Shown: positions 13,535 to 22,245, numbered from the stretch's first letter. The stretch: 47,905 nt of DNA from Anaerolineae bacterium (GCA_016931695.1 JAFGEI010000102.1:1-47905); one strand, 5' to 3'. Program-made: numbers and translations. Notes: generated by a model not told the origin, from the sequence alone.

Positions 13535-14137
13535 CTAGCCGACCAATTTATACCCCAACCCCCTCACCGTGACCAACAACTGCGGTTCGGCAGGGTCTAC
13601 CTCAATGCGGGTGCGCAACCGGCGGACCAGGTTCTCGACCTGGTAATCATAGACCCCCTCTTCGTATTCAGGCCATACGGCAGCGCCGATCTCGTCTTTG
13701 GAGCAGACCTCCCCGCGGCGGTTGTTGAGATGGGCGAGGAGCAAGAACTCTTTGGGCGACAGGGAGACGAGCTGGCGATCGACGCGCACGACGCCGGCCG
13801 CCTCGTCGATCTCGAGTTCGGGAAACGGCGTGTCGCAAAAGGTCGCCTCGGGGTCGTGGAGAATAAAGAGCACGTCGCCAACCGTGATCTGGTCACCGTC
13901 TCGCAGGTCGACCGGAGCCAGCACGCGCTCGCCGTTGAGAAAGGTGCCGTTGGTGCTTCCCAAATCCTCCACAAGCAGTTGCTGCCCGGCGCGCCGTATC
14001 CGGGCGTGGACGCGGGAGACGCGTTTGCTGGCGATCACAATCTCGTTTTCGACCGCCCGGCCAATGGTGGTCGATTCTCCCGCCAACAGGTGCTGACGCC
14101 CTATCGGGTCGGTAAGAAAGGGGGTTGATTCGCTCAT
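13535..14137 (-). CDS. FHA domain - winged helix DNA-binding protein
   Basis: With ATG at 14137 (AGGAATTGAC upstream) this is a 200-residue two-domain protein. Residues 10-95 form a forkhead-associated domain that binds phosphothreonine peptides: TTIGRAVENEIVI, SRVHARI (the SxxH motif) and DLGSTNGTFLNG. Residues 105-200 form an OmpR-type winged helix DNA-binding domain: LVSLSPKEFLLLAHLNNRRG, DYQVENLVRRLRTRIE and VTVRGLGYKLVG. There is no receiver domain, so the control signal is expected to be a Ser/Thr kinase product rather than phosphoaspartate. It lies 89 bases after murJ on the same strand, which hints at control of cell-wall genes. Confidence 0.9.
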   Translation of the reverse strand: MSESTPFLTDPIGRQHLLAGESTTIGRAVENEIVIASKRVSRVHARIRRAGQQLLVEDLGSTNGTFLNGERVLAPVDLRDGDQITVGDVLFILHDPEATFCDTPFPELEIDEAAGVVRVDRQLVSLSPKEFLLLAHLNNRRGEVCSKDEIGAAVWPEYEEGVYDYQVENLVRRLRTRIEVDPAEPQLLVTVRGLGYKLVG

Positions 14138-14226
14138 GTCAATTCCTTTTCTGCAACTGCTCAGCCGGGCGCCCCCGGCAGCGGCCCTGGGGTCACGATG
14201 GCTGCTTTGCCCTACCTGGCTCGTCG

Positions 14227-15852
14227 TCATCCCTCCGGCGGACCGGAGCCCGGATTGTCTCGCCGCAAGAGGAGACGGGGCAGGGAGCGGAGCTCGGCGC
14301 TGCCCAGCAGCAGCGCCGCCAGCACGTAGACGGCGCCGCCGATCCCCGCCGCCAGCAGCACGCCGGGCGCTGTCCCCCAGCCCGGCAGGGCCGAACGGAC
14401 TCCCAACAGTGCCCCCACCATCGCCGCTGTTGCCGCCAGGGTGCGCAGCAGCGAGAGCACCAGCGCGCGCCCCTCGATTCCGCCCACGTGTGACCGCGCA
14501 ACTGCCAGCAGGAGCAGCACCTGCAGCCAGACGCCCAGGCTGTTGGATAGCGCGAGACCGCCCTGGGCCATTGACGCGAGCAGCAACCATCCCAACCCGG
14601 CGTTCAGCGCCAGTCCGCCCACGGCGGCCCAAAATGGCGTCCACATGTCTTTTTGGGCGTAGAACAACCGCGCGACGACCTCCAGCGCGGCGTGTCCCAC
14701 CAATCCCAGGGCAAAGAACTGCAGCGCCCAATAGACCCGCGCGGTGGCCTCAGCGTCAAAGGCGCCGCGCTGGAGCAGCAGGGTGATCAGCGGGCGACCG
14801 AGCAGCAGCAGCCCCGCCCCGGCCGGGATGGCCAGTGCCAGCACCAGCCGCAGCGCCCAGCCAAATGTGCGGCGCAGCCCGGCCCGGTCACCCTGCTCGG
14901 CGATGGCAGCCAGGGTGGGAAGGATGACGATGCCCATCGTGGTGCCAATCACGGTCTCGGGCAACTGCATCAACTTCCAGCCATATTCGTAGGCCGCGAT
15001 GGCGCCGGGTTCGAGGTGGGAACCAAAGGTGGTAGGGAGCACAAAGTTGATGTAGGTGGCGACCATCCCCAGTATCCGCGGCCCCATCAGCCGCAGCAGG
15101 TGCGGCAGTTCGGGATGGCGCAGCGCCAAGTTCCAACGGGCCTGGTGCCGCACGAGCCACGGCAGCTTGACCAACAGGTGGCCGACCGCCCCCGCCAGCC
15201 CCCCCCAGGCCAGCCCATAGATGCCCAGGTAGGGCGCCAATACCACCGCGCCCAGGATGCGGCCGAGCGTGTAAAAGAGCGGCGACAGGGCGGGGAGGAA
15301 AAAGTGCTGGTGCGCCTGCAAGGTGCCGGTGACGAGGGTGCTGAGGCTAAAGATGAGCGTCTGGACCAGCACCATGCGCATCAACTGCGCCGCCAGCTCG
15401 ACCTGGGCCGGGTCGTCGGCAAAGCCGGGCGCGAGGGTCAGGATGATGGGCCGGGCGAACGCCGCGGCGACGACGCTGGCGGCGCCGGTGACGATCAGCA
15501 CCCAGTTGACGACAGCCGAGACGAATCGCCACAGGTCGGCTGCGTCGTTGCGAGCGATGACGCGGCTGAGGATGGGAATGAGGGAGGTGGTCAGGGCCGC
15601 GCCGGTGACGATGACGTTCAGCCCCTCCGGCACCTCGAAGGCGGCGATGTAGGCATCCAGCACCGCCGAGGCGCCAAAAGCGTGCCCCACCGCCGCCTCG
15701 CGCACCACGCCCAGCAGCTTGTCGACGGCGAAAAGTGCCGCGACCAGCAGGATGGACCAGGCGACGTGGGACGTCGTTGATGGGAAAGAGGCAGCGGCAA
15801 CCGGCCGGTCGCCCCGGCATCCTCTGTTTCGCCGCACGGGGCCTGTTTTCAC
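14227..15852 (-). CDS. murJ: Lipid II flippase MurJ (MviN family)
   Basis: A 541-residue multi-pass membrane protein of the MOP superfamily. Hallmarks are KLLGVVREAAVGHAFGAS in the first helix region with the conserved arginine, LDAYIAAFEVPEGLN, SLIPILS and LLLQRGAFDAEATARVYWAL. About 13 or 14 hydrophobic segments run along its length. MurJ moves the peptidoglycan precursor lipid II to the outer face of the cytoplasmic membrane. The GTG start at 15852 follows the stop of the upstream membrane protein gene by one base, with GGAGGAA as ribosome site, so the two are coupled. Related MviN-type proteins in polysaccharide loci flip other lipid-linked sugars, so the substrate is likely but not certain. 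Confidence 0.88.
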   Translation of the reverse strand: MKTGPVRRNRGCRGDRPVAAASFPSTTSHVAWSILLVAALFAVDKLLGVVREAAVGHAFGASAVLDAYIAAFEVPEGLNVIVTGAALTTSLIPILSRVIARNDAADLWRFVSAVVNWVLIVTGAASVVAAAFARPIILTLAPGFADDPAQVELAAQLMRMVLVQTLIFSLSTLVTGTLQAHQHFFLPALSPLFYTLGRILGAVVLAPYLGIYGLAWGGLAGAVGHLLVKLPWLVRHQARWNLALRHPELPHLLRLMGPRILGMVATYINFVLPTTFGSHLEPGAIAAYEYGWKLMQLPETVIGTTMGIVILPTLAAIAEQGDRAGLRRTFGWALRLVLALAIPAGAGLLLLGRPLITLLLQRGAFDAEATARVYWALQFFALGLVGHAALEVVARLFYAQKDMWTPFWAAVGGLALNAGLGWLLLASMAQGGLALSNSLGVWLQVLLLLAVARSHVGGIEGRALVLSLLRTLAATAAMVGALLGVRSALPGWGTAPGVLLAAGIGGAVYVLAALLLGSAELRSLPRLLLRRDNPGSGPPEG

Positions 15853-15853
15853 C

Positions 15854-18640
15854 CTATTCCTCCAGGTCGATTGGTTGCAAAATGACGGCGCCGTCGGTGG
15901 AGCCGGGCACGGGCAGGCGCACGCCGGTCTCGACGACGTACAGCCCCACCTCGAGCGGATACGTCCCTGGCGGCAGGCCCGGCGGCAGGTCCAGGACGTG
16001 GGTGTCGGCGACGACCTCGCCGGGCAGCCAGAGGGGAGTGGGATACGTCCCGCCGGCCGGAATCCCGTCGTGCTGCGCCGCCGTTCCGCCCTGCGGTGCC
16101 AGCAGGTGGACGAACACCGTGTACGAGGTTTCGATTTCGGTCAGCGCGCGCCAGTAGAGGGTCAGGGTGAGCGCGTCGCCGGGGGCTGGATTCGCCGGCG
16201 ACTGGTCGTAGCCCAACAGTTCCACCTGCCCGCCCAGCGGCAGGCCGACGTTCCGCTCCATCGCCGGCGGTTCAAAGATGCGCGCTGTTTCCCCGACGGC
16301 GATCTCGCCCAGGGCCAGGGGGCCCCAGACGACGTTTCCGGCAGTATCCAGGAGCGCCATCTGCAGGGGAAAACAGCCCGCCGCGGCGGTGCGCGTCAGC
16401 CGCGGGCTGTAGCGGTCGACGACCACTTCGCCGCCGCTCCACTGGCTGGTCGGATAGGTGTCGTGGACCGGCGCACCTTGATACAGGGCCGTCTCGCCCA
16501 GCTGCAGGCGCATGGTCAGGTCGACCTGGGGGGGCGAGTCCGCCCACCAGAACAGGGTCAGTTGGAGCGGCTGGCCGGGTTGGACCGCGCTGCTGTCCAG
16601 GTTGACCCCCAGCAGGGTCAGGCCGGCGACGCCGGGCAGGTCCAGGCGCTGGCGAATGGGCAGCCCGGCCAGGTCGGGCGGCGCGGCGGCGCGCGCCACC
16701 TGCAGCGGCAGTTCGACGCCGAGGCCGGCATAGGCGCCGGAGGCGTCGCGGAGCGGCAGGTTGTCCTGGGTCGAGGCGGCGTAAAAAGCGAACCACAGCC
16801 GGTACGTTCCGGGCGGCGCGCCCGGCGCAATGGGCACCGCCAGGTGGTCGAGGACCACCTCACCGGGCTGCCACTGCTCGGCGGGGTAGTGAAACGGGCG
16901 CGCCTCGCCCCAGACCCCGCCCCAGGGATCGCTCAGGCGGGCCACCGGCAGCATGTCGCCCGGCTCCGCCGGGGCCTCGACGCGCCAGTAGGCCAACAGA
17001 TCGACCGCCTCCCCTGAGCGGGGCGTTCCCAGCAGGTCATAGCCCAGCAGCGTCGCCACGCCGCCAAAGTCGGCGCGGAGGGGATAGCCGGGCGACGGGG
17101 CCTCCCCGGCCGCGACCCGATAGGCGGCAAAAGCGGGTTGGCCGTCGGGGCCCAGCGGGGCCGCCAGCTGCCCGGCGCCCGCCAGCCGCCCCTCGATCCA
17201 ATCCTGGCCGCTGTCGGCGGAGCGGGGCAGGATCAACAGGCCCGCACCCTGGGCAGGAAAGACGAGCGTCTCGCCGCCGGTCAACCATCTGATCGCCGGG
17301 TAATCGTCGGACAGGAAGGCCAGCGTCGGGTGGCGGTAGTGAATGCTGGCCACGTAGGGAGTCGTTCCGGCCGCACCGGCCTGGTCGAGATAGGCAGCGA
17401 CGGCCACCAGGTCCCCGTCCGTTTCTTCGTACAGTTGGTTGGAAAAAGCCCAGTCGAAAAAGTAGGCCCGGGCAGTGAACGGTGCCAGCAGCGCGAGGAG
17501 GAGCATCGACGCGGCGAGCAACGGGTAATGGGGAGCCAGCCGCCATCTGCGCGTCACAACGTGCGCGATGCTTTCGACGGCCAGCGCCGGCAGGACGTAG
17601 ACAAAGGGCAGCAGCCCGACCGCCCGCAGGTTGCTGGGAATGATCTCGCCCGTTGCCAACGCCGTCGGGAGCAGCATCGCCGGCAGCACGGCGAGCAAGA
17701 ACAGCCGGGCGGCAGGGCGGATTTTCTGTCGTAAAGGCCAAAGGATTCGGAGCAGTCCCAACCCAAACAGCACGGCAGTGGGCGGCGCGAACAGCGGTCG
17801 ATGGGGCAGGTTGAAGCGGATGTAGGGGTCGCCGCGGAGAAAAAACATCCCCAAACAAGTTCGGAATCCTGCCCATGCCTCGGCCCACGACCCGGCGGCG
17901 ATTTGTCCCACGCGGGTGGTGAGGGCAGCGGGATGGGCGGCGAAATACCCCAGCAGCGGCAGGGCGGCGACCCCGGCGGCGGCGGCAAAGAGAGCGACCT
18001 GTCCCGCGCGGGCGCGGCGGCGGCCGCGATCGGCGAGCAGCAGCGCCAGCAGCGCCGCGCCGACCGGCAGCGGAAAGGCGCGGGCCGCCAGGTAGGTGTA
18101 CATCGTCGCCCCGCCCAGGAGCCCGGCCAGGACCAGCCAGCCGCGCCGCTCCAGCCGCAGCCCCCGCCACAGCGCCCCTACCGTCAGCGCCTGCAGCAGC
18201 GGCTGGGTGACGGCGCGAAAACCATAGCGGCTGAGGACCAGGTGCCAGAAAGAAGTAGCCACAAAAGCCGCCGCCAACACCCCAACCCAGGCCGCGTTGC
18301 GCTCCTCGTGCACGAGCTCATAGGCTGACCAGGCAGCGGCCCCCACCGTGCAGATGCCGATCACGGCAGAAGTCAGGCGCAGCGCCAGCACGTTTTCACC
18401 CAGCACCCGCATCCAGGCCGCCGCCCAATAGAAAAAGAGTACTTCTTTGCCGGTGTAGGCTGAGATGAAAACAGGGTGCTCGAGTCCGCGGGCGATTTCG
18501 GCAGCCAGGATGCCGTTGGCCGCCTCGTCATAGTGCAGGCCGACGGGGAGGGTGGGCAGGCGAACCAGGCGCAGCCCCGCGGCGACGAGGAGGGTAAGCA
18601 ACAGCGCCGCCAGCGGCCAGCGGGAAAGTCTCTCGCTCAT
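15854..18640 (-). CDS. GT39-like membrane glycosyltransferase with three extracytoplasmic beta modules
   Basis: A 928-residue protein starting at ATG 18640. The first 480 residues hold about ten membrane helices and the PMT/ArnT-type first loop acidic motif (LHYDEAANGILAAEIA), as in enzymes that use polyprenyl-phosphate sugars outside the membrane. From about residue 560 three repeated modules follow, each starting like LLGYDLLGTPRSGEAVDLLA or LLGYDQSPANPAPGDALTLT, with tryptophan-rich strands (TLYWRA, VFVHLLAP), then GEVVxDxH and PGTYPLEVGLY. These look like beta-sandwich domains that may bind the growing glycan or wall. The gene is immediately followed by murJ. Acceptor could be protein or lipid; the family assignment is firm, the exact activity is not. 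Confidence 0.8.
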   Translation of the reverse strand: MSERLSRWPLAALLLTLLVAAGLRLVRLPTLPVGLHYDEAANGILAAEIARGLEHPVFISAYTGKEVLFFYWAAAWMRVLGENVLALRLTSAVIGICTVGAAAWSAYELVHEERNAAWVGVLAAAFVATSFWHLVLSRYGFRAVTQPLLQALTVGALWRGLRLERRGWLVLAGLLGGATMYTYLAARAFPLPVGAALLALLLADRGRRRARAGQVALFAAAAGVAALPLLGYFAAHPAALTTRVGQIAAGSWAEAWAGFRTCLGMFFLRGDPYIRFNLPHRPLFAPPTAVLFGLGLLRILWPLRQKIRPAARLFLLAVLPAMLLPTALATGEIIPSNLRAVGLLPFVYVLPALAVESIAHVVTRRWRLAPHYPLLAASMLLLALLAPFTARAYFFDWAFSNQLYEETDGDLVAVAAYLDQAGAAGTTPYVASIHYRHPTLAFLSDDYPAIRWLTGGETLVFPAQGAGLLILPRSADSGQDWIEGRLAGAGQLAAPLGPDGQPAFAAYRVAAGEAPSPGYPLRADFGGVATLLGYDLLGTPRSGEAVDLLAYWRVEAPAEPGDMLPVARLSDPWGGVWGEARPFHYPAEQWQPGEVVLDHLAVPIAPGAPPGTYRLWFAFYAASTQDNLPLRDASGAYAGLGVELPLQVARAAAPPDLAGLPIRQRLDLPGVAGLTLLGVNLDSSAVQPGQPLQLTLFWWADSPPQVDLTMRLQLGETALYQGAPVHDTYPTSQWSGGEVVVDRYSPRLTRTAAAGCFPLQMALLDTAGNVVWGPLALGEIAVGETARIFEPPAMERNVGLPLGGQVELLGYDQSPANPAPGDALTLTLYWRALTEIETSYTVFVHLLAPQGGTAAQHDGIPAGGTYPTPLWLPGEVVADTHVLDLPPGLPPGTYPLEVGLYVVETGVRLPVPGSTDGAVILQPIDLEE

Positions 18641-18738
18641 GAGGCCGATTATAACAGCGGCAGGCCAGGGGGGCAAGGAGGAAGGCGGAAGGGGGATGCC
18701 AGCGGTCCGGCCGTACTGGTGCGAATTGCCGAAACCAT

Positions 18739-18746
18739 GTTATACT
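18739..18746 (+). promoter_or_regulatory. Extended -10 promoter of the rRNA methyltransferase gene
   Basis: TATACT at 18741-18746 is preceded by TG one base away, an extended -10 element. No good -35 box is seen at 17 bases. The start would fall about 12 bases before ATG. Confidence 0.5.
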
Positions 18747-18764
18747 GGACGGCGAGGTCATGCT

Positions 18765-19997
18765 ATGGACACCCATTTCACCTTGCAACTGGACGCAATG
18801 GCCCACGGCGGCGCCGCCCTCGGGCGGTGCGAGGGCCAGGTCATTTTCGTTCCCTATGCCCTGCCCGGCGAAACGGTGCGCGTCGAGATCGTGGAGGATC
18901 ACCAGCGGTATGCCCACGCCCGGCTGATCGAGGTGCTGGACCCCTCCCCGGAGCGCGTCGCCGCGCCCTGCCCCTATTTCGGGCTGGAGGCCTGCGGCGG
19001 CTGCCAGTGGCAGCACGCCGCCTACGCCGCCCAGCTCCGCTTCAAAACGGCCGTGGTGCGGGACCAGCTGAGCCGCATCGGCCGCATCGCCGATCCGCCG
19101 GTCCGCCCGGCGCTCCCCGACGCCACCGGTTGGGCCTACCGCAACCAGGCCCGCTTCCACCCCGCGCCTGGCGAGGGGCTCGGCTTCCGCACCACTGCCA
19201 GCCACCAGGTCACCCCCGTCGAGTCCTGCCTCATCCTCCATCCTCTCTTGTCCGAGCTCTACGACCTGCTCGACCTGGACCTGCCGGGGCTGGCCGCTTT
19301 GACGCTGCGGGCCGGGGTGGGCACTGGCGAGCGGATGATGGTCTTGGAGACGGAGGATGACCAGGCGCCAACGCTCGAGATCGACCTGCCGCTTTCCTGC
19401 GTGCTGCTGCTCTCCGACGGCGTCCACGTCAACCTGATCGGCAGCAATCACTTTACCGAGGTCGTCGGCAACCATGCCTACCGCATCTCCGCCCCCTCCT
19501 TCTTCCAGTCCAACACCGCCCAGGCGGCCCAGCTGGTTCGCCTGGCCCTGGAGTATCTCGACCCGGGCGAAGGCGACGTGGTGCTCGACGGCTACTGCGG
19601 CGTCGGGCTCTTTACCCTGCCGCTGGCGGAACGGGCCGGGCTGGTGGTCGCCGTGGAGGAACATCCGGCGGCAGTCGCCGACTTGCTGGAGAACAGCGCC
19701 GGGCTGGAGAACGTCGAGGTGGTCGAGGGGACGATGGAAGCAGCGCTGCCCGCCATCGATCACCCGCTGGACCTGGCCCTGGTCGATCCGCCGCGCAGCG
19801 GGCTGGAGCGGGAGGTGCGGGACGGGCTGATCGCCGAGCGGCCGCGGCGCATCGTCTACGTCTCCTGCGACCCGGCCACCCTGGCGCGGGACGGGCGCTG
19901 GCTGGTCGAGGGCGGCTACCACCTGCTCGAAATCCAGCCAGTGGACATGTTTCCCCAGACCTATCACGTCGAGACGGTAAGTTTATGGACAAGATAG
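18765..19997 (+). CDS. rlmD: 23S rRNA (uracil-C5)-methyltransferase, RlmD/TrmA family
   Basis: This 410-residue S-adenosylmethionine enzyme opens with a TRAM domain (residues 1-58, LDAMAHGGAALGRCEGQVIF) and has the four-cysteine iron-sulfur site Cys69, Cys77, Cys80 (ACGGCQWQH) and Cys155. The C-terminal methyltransferase domain carries VLDGYCGVGLFTLPLAERAG for cofactor binding, LALVDPPRSGLE, and the catalytic cysteine in IVYVSCDPATLARD. The family methylates C5 of uridines in 23S rRNA (U1939 or U747) or tRNA; the cluster favours the RlmD/RlmC branch. ATG 18765 is preferred, with GAGG eight bases upstream, though another ATG lies six bases before. Its last 13 bases overlap the next gene. Confidence 0.88.
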   Translation: MDTHFTLQLDAMAHGGAALGRCEGQVIFVPYALPGETVRVEIVEDHQRYAHARLIEVLDPSPERVAAPCPYFGLEACGGCQWQHAAYAAQLRFKTAVVRDQLSRIGRIADPPVRPALPDATGWAYRNQARFHPAPGEGLGFRTTASHQVTPVESCLILHPLLSELYDLLDLDLPGLAALTLRAGVGTGERMMVLETEDDQAPTLEIDLPLSCVLLLSDGVHVNLIGSNHFTEVVGNHAYRISAPSFFQSNTAQAAQLVRLALEYLDPGEGDVVLDGYCGVGLFTLPLAERAGLVVAVEEHPAAVADLLENSAGLENVEVVEGTMEAALPAIDHPLDLALVDPPRSGLEREVRDGLIAERPRRIVYVSCDPATLARDGRWLVEGGYHLLEIQPVDMFPQTYHVETVSLWTR

Positions 19998-21733
19998 CGA
20001 TTCGTAACGGACGGGCAGCCAGGGTACAGTTCACTGTTGCCCTGGGAGTGGCCCTGTTGTTAGCTGTCGCCTGCGGGCTGCCCCTGCCGTCGGCGACCCC
20101 CTCGTCCACGCCGCTGCTGCCATCCCCCACCTGGACGGCAACGGCCACCCCGCTGCCCACGGCGACGCCGACGCCGTCCCCCACCCCTTCACCGACGCCC
20201 ACCCCTGCCGACCTCTACCTGGCGCCGGAGGACGTCACCATCTACCCCGTGCCTCAGCTCTACAGCGGCGACGTCGTCACCTTTGACGTCACCCCGCGCA
20301 ACCTGGGCCAGATCAATCCCTATTCTGTCGTCGTCCGCGTCGACCACCAGGCAGCGGGCGGCGCGACGTCGATCGTCTCGGGCCGGGTCGGCTACCCCAC
20401 CTTCGACAGCGTCCCCCGCGCGCGCATGATCTGGGCCTGGGACACCACCGGCCTGGCAGGCGAGCAGCTGCTGACCATCACCCTCGACCCTGACGACCAG
20501 ATCCAGGACGGGGACGAGGAGCAGGAGAACAATGTCGTCGAACTGACGCTGCAGCTCCTGCCAGCGGCCGAACGGCCCGCCGTCGAGGCCGCCAGTTGGG
20601 CCACGGCAACCTCGGACTGCTGCGTCTACCACTATATCACCGGCACCGCCGCCGAGCGCGACCTGGCCGCAATCATCGAGCAGGCCGAGGCCGGCGTCGC
20701 CTACGCCCAGTCCCGCCTGGGCGCGGTCATGGAGGAGCCCTTCGACATCTACCTACTCGACCGGGTGATCGGGCACGGCGGCTATGCCCGCGATGGCCTG
20801 GCCCTCTCCTACCTGGACCGCAACTATGCCGGGCAAGACCTGCTGACGGTGACCCGCCACGAGGCGACCCACGTGCTCGACTTTGAAATGCTGACCCAGT
20901 GGTCGCCGGCGCTGGTGCGGGAGGGACTGGCGACGTGGGTCGCCGGGGGCCATTTCAAGCCCGAGCCGATCCCCGAGCGGGCGGCCGCGCTGCTCGAGTT
21001 CGACGGGTACATCCCGCTCGACGCCCTCGCCGACGATTTCTACCGCCAGCAGCACGAAATCGGCTACCTGCAGGGGGCGGCCTTTGTCAACTACCTGGTC
21101 GAAACCTACGGCTGGGAGGGGTTCCTCCGCTTCTACCAGTCCTTCGATTCGTCCTACGACACCCCGACCGAGATCCTTGATGCGTCGCTGCGCGAGAATT
21201 TGAGCGTCGATTTTGCCCAGGCCCAGACCGGCTTTTTAGCATGGCTGGAGGCGCATCCCCCCAGCCCGGAGCAGGTGCGGGACCTCGAGGACACGATCGA
21301 TCTCTTTGACACGATCCGCCGCTACCAGAGTCTCTACGACCCCAGCGCCTATTTCCTGGTCGGCTGGCTGCCGGACCCGGCGGAAGGGGGGCAGCGGGGT
21401 ATCGTGGCCGATTTCATGCGCCGTCCCCGCGCGCCGGACAACATTGCCCTGGAAACAATGCTGATCGCCGCCCAGGAGGCGCTGCTTGCCGGCTCGTTCG
21501 AGCGGACAGAAGAACTGCTCGACGCGGTGAACCAGGTCCTCTCCGGCGGCGGGTTTGCCCACGCCCCGGCCGCAGACTATTTGGCAATCGTGCAGACCGC
21601 GGCGGCGGCGGGCTACGAGGTGCAGCGGATCAGGCTGGAGGGCAACACGGCCCACGTGACCGCGGTTGCCGCTTGGCCCGTCCTGGTCGAGCTCTCGCTG
21701 CAGCGGCAGGGGAGCGAGTGGTCGATCGAGTGA
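19985..21733 (+). CDS. Lipoprotein with HExxH zinc peptidase domain (peptidase MA-like)
   Basis: A 582-residue secreted protein. Residues 14-30 form a signal peptide ending in the lipobox LAVAC, so Cys30 would carry the lipid anchor. A Thr/Pro-rich linker (35-75) follows, then a CARDB-like beta domain (about 85-192; YSGDVVTFDVTPRNLGQINP, EENNVVELTLQL type). The metallopeptidase domain has HEATH at 292-296 and a downstream EGLATWVAGG (Glu313 as probable third zinc ligand), the gluzincin arrangement of the peptidase MA group. An all-helical region and a small C-terminal domain complete it. It overlaps the rRNA methyltransferase gene by 13 bases, so translation is coupled although the functions look unrelated. 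Target proteins are unknown. Confidence 0.82.
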   Translation: MDKIAIRNGRAARVQFTVALGVALLLAVACGLPLPSATPSSTPLLPSPTWTATATPLPTATPTPSPTPSPTPTPADLYLAPEDVTIYPVPQLYSGDVVTFDVTPRNLGQINPYSVVVRVDHQAAGGATSIVSGRVGYPTFDSVPRARMIWAWDTTGLAGEQLLTITLDPDDQIQDGDEEQENNVVELTLQLLPAAERPAVEAASWATATSDCCVYHYITGTAAERDLAAIIEQAEAGVAYAQSRLGAVMEEPFDIYLLDRVIGHGGYARDGLALSYLDRNYAGQDLLTVTRHEATHVLDFEMLTQWSPALVREGLATWVAGGHFKPEPIPERAAALLEFDGYIPLDALADDFYRQQHEIGYLQGAAFVNYLVETYGWEGFLRFYQSFDSSYDTPTEILDASLRENLSVDFAQAQTGFLAWLEAHPPSPEQVRDLEDTIDLFDTIRRYQSLYDPSAYFLVGWLPDPAEGGQRGIVADFMRRPRAPDNIALETMLIAAQEALLAGSFERTEELLDAVNQVLSGGGFAHAPAADYLAIVQTAAAAGYEVQRIRLEGNTAHVTAVAAWPVLVELSLQRQGSEWSIE

Positions 21734-21735
21734 TG

Positions 21736-21801
21736 GGCCAGGGAGGGAGTGGTCCGTAGCATCGTTGGTAGCGGCGAGGAGGACCAGCCCCCTCCCTGGC
21801 C
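21736..21801. repeat. Strong inverted repeat after the lipoprotein gene
   Basis: GGCCAGGGAGGG (21736-21747) and its perfect complement (21790-21801) enclose a second GGTCC/GGACC pair. It begins three bases after the stop codon and may act as a terminator or RNA-stabilising end, but has no T tract. Confidence 0.6.
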
Positions 21802-21881
21802 TGAAGGGTGCCTGCAGCGGGCAAGCCCCCGGCGCGGGTCAGCGATGATGCGGCGTTGAGCGCCGGTCGCGGGGTCGACCC

Positions 21882-21949
21882 GCTGCCGATATCTACCGTT
21901 GCGGTCGGGCCCCAACGTCCCGTCGTTCCCAACAGTCGATATCGGCAGC
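21882..21949. repeat. 12-bp inverted repeat in the gene-free stretch
   Basis: GCTGCCGATATC (21882-21893) and GATATCGGCAGC (21938-21949) are perfect complements with 44 bases between. Together with the neighbouring hairpin it fills the 245-base gap with palindromic DNA. It may be a miniature element; I see no gene here. Confidence 0.55.
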
Positions 21950-21978
21950 CAGCCCACCGGTGGCTCGCGCCGTGCAAC

Positions 21979-22146
21979 CTACCCCCCATTGCAACTCCCT
22001 TCTCCCATACACGGATCGACGTGGGTCAGGCCAGAATGAGACAGCCAGCCCAAGATGGCGATCAGCCCGAACAGCAGCCACCGCGCCAGCCGCGGGTCGG
22101 CCAGTTTCATCAGGCCAATCTTGATCCGGGTTTGAATCCCCTCCAT
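21979..22146 (-). CDS. Small single-pass membrane protein (55 residues), unknown function
   Basis: The start at ATG 22146 has an excellent ribosome site (GGAGGGG four bases upstream), which is the main reason to believe the gene. The protein is basic at the N-terminus (MEGIQTRIKIGLMKLADPRL), has one membrane helix at about residues 21-40 (ARWLLFGLIAILGWLSHSGL) and a short tail with two cysteines (PCMGEGSCNGG). A longer reading to 22212 would ignore the ribosome site. The tail cysteines could bind a metal or form a disulfide. I recognise no family. Tandem 12-base repeats lie 40 bases upstream. Confidence 0.6.
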   Translation of the reverse strand: MEGIQTRIKIGLMKLADPRLARWLLFGLIAILGWLSHSGLTHVDPCMGEGSCNGG

Positions 22147-22186
22147 TGATCCCCTCCGTGTGCTCCTTTCGGATACTGTACCGGAT

Positions 22187-22210
22187 AGGGGTAAACGCAG
22201 GGGTAAACGC
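22187..22210. promoter_or_regulatory. Two tandem 12-bp direct repeats
   Basis: AGGGGTAAACGC occurs twice in immediate succession. On the minus strand it sits 41 bases upstream of the start codon of the small membrane protein gene, where an activator or repressor could bind two sites in phase. Confidence 0.5.
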
Positions 22211-22245
22211 AAAGGCGAACGTGCGGGCCAAGATCACAAACACCC

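Noticed and set aside
14138-14731. Longer upstream reading of the FHA regulator
   Set aside because: It would overlap murJ in another frame, and a good ribosome site and ATG lie at 14137 directly before the FHA domain.
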